This document shows, in pieces, positions 6,335 to 6,483 of a stretch of 6,483 bases of DNA. The DNA comes from Gammaproteobacteria bacterium (GTDB lineage Bacteria > Pseudomonadota > Gammaproteobacteria > GRL18). The position numbers were made by a program, and so were the translations under genes. A model generated the notes under the pieces. It was not told the origin of the DNA, ran no database searches, and saw nothing but the letters and a program-made list of their open reading frames with translations. Each line of letters opens with the position of its first letter. Position 1 is the first letter of the stretch. The stretch covers positions 1 to 6,483 of the forward strand of contig JAGLFC010000148.1 in NCBI GenBank assembly GCA_023144715.1, in the 5' to 3' direction.

Positions 6335-6483
6335 ATGACTTTTACCATGAACAAAGCATTGCCATTTTTTTTACTAATACTGAGTGTTGCTATTATGCTG
6401 GCGTTTATTCCACAACAAGTAGATGCAAGAAACGATAATGATAATAGAAATATTAACATCAATAAAAATAAAAACACCAATGT
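6335..6483 (+). CDS. Secreted Asn/Asp-rich protein, N-terminal part (partial)
   Basis: Forty-nine codons are present before the window ends. Residues 1-31 look like a Sec signal peptide: a short start with one Lys (K7), a hydrophobic core from L9 to I25, then PQQVDA with small residues at -3 and -1 (V29, A31), so signal peptidase I should cut after A31. The absence of a Cys after the core argues against a lipoprotein. The mature part begins RNDNDNRNININKNKNTN, an alternating Asn/Asp/Ile/Lys low-complexity run encoded by AT-rich near-repeats. Such Asn-alternating segments occur in small periplasmic or surface proteins of proteobacteria with no defined function, so I assign none. It is probably transcribed from its own promoter after the transporter gene. 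Confidence 0.75.
   Translation, partial: MTFTMNKALPFFLLILSVAIMLAFIPQQVDARNDNDNRNININKNKNTN

Overview
The window looks like chromosomal DNA from an AT-rich gammaproteobacterium. The evidence is a full-length proofreading PolA and an adjacent smg-tsaC pair; Smg (DUF494) is a family of gamma- and betaproteobacteria, and both proteins resemble their E. coli counterparts along their whole length. Sampled 60-base lines are about 35-42% G+C in polA and menB but only 17-33% in the transporter gene. The genus cannot be named from this sequence.

Layout, left to right. Bases 1-126 are the last 41 codons of an unrecognised gene. A 167-base gap with a 10-bp perfect hairpin leads to polA (+, 294-3062), DNA polymerase I with all three domains and all catalytic residues. 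Two bases after polA comes the end of a convergent pair on the minus strand: smg (4118-3624), then tsaC (3649-3065), overlapping by 26 bases and therefore probably translationally coupled. A 141-base AT-rich gap separates smg from menB (-, 5150-4260), which encodes dihydroxynaphthoyl-CoA synthase of the aspartate-containing, bicarbonate-independent type. A 104-base divergent intergenic region separates menB from a 10-helix EamA/DMT-family transporter (+, 5255-6202). The last 280 bases hold two perfect TATAAT hexamers and the start of a secreted, Asn/Asp-rich protein (6335 to the edge).

Functionally this is a mix of housekeeping genes: replication and repair (polA), tRNA t6A modification (tsaC), a conserved protein of unclear role (smg) and menaquinone synthesis (menB), plus one transporter and one envelope or secreted protein. 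They do not form one pathway. menB stands alone without other men genes, and smg lacks its usual dprA neighbour, so the region looks rearranged relative to E. coli. I see no RNA gene, CRISPR array, insertion sequence, or convincing undescribed multi-gene system. The parts least explained are the partial genes at the two edges and the regulatory stretch before the Asn-rich protein.
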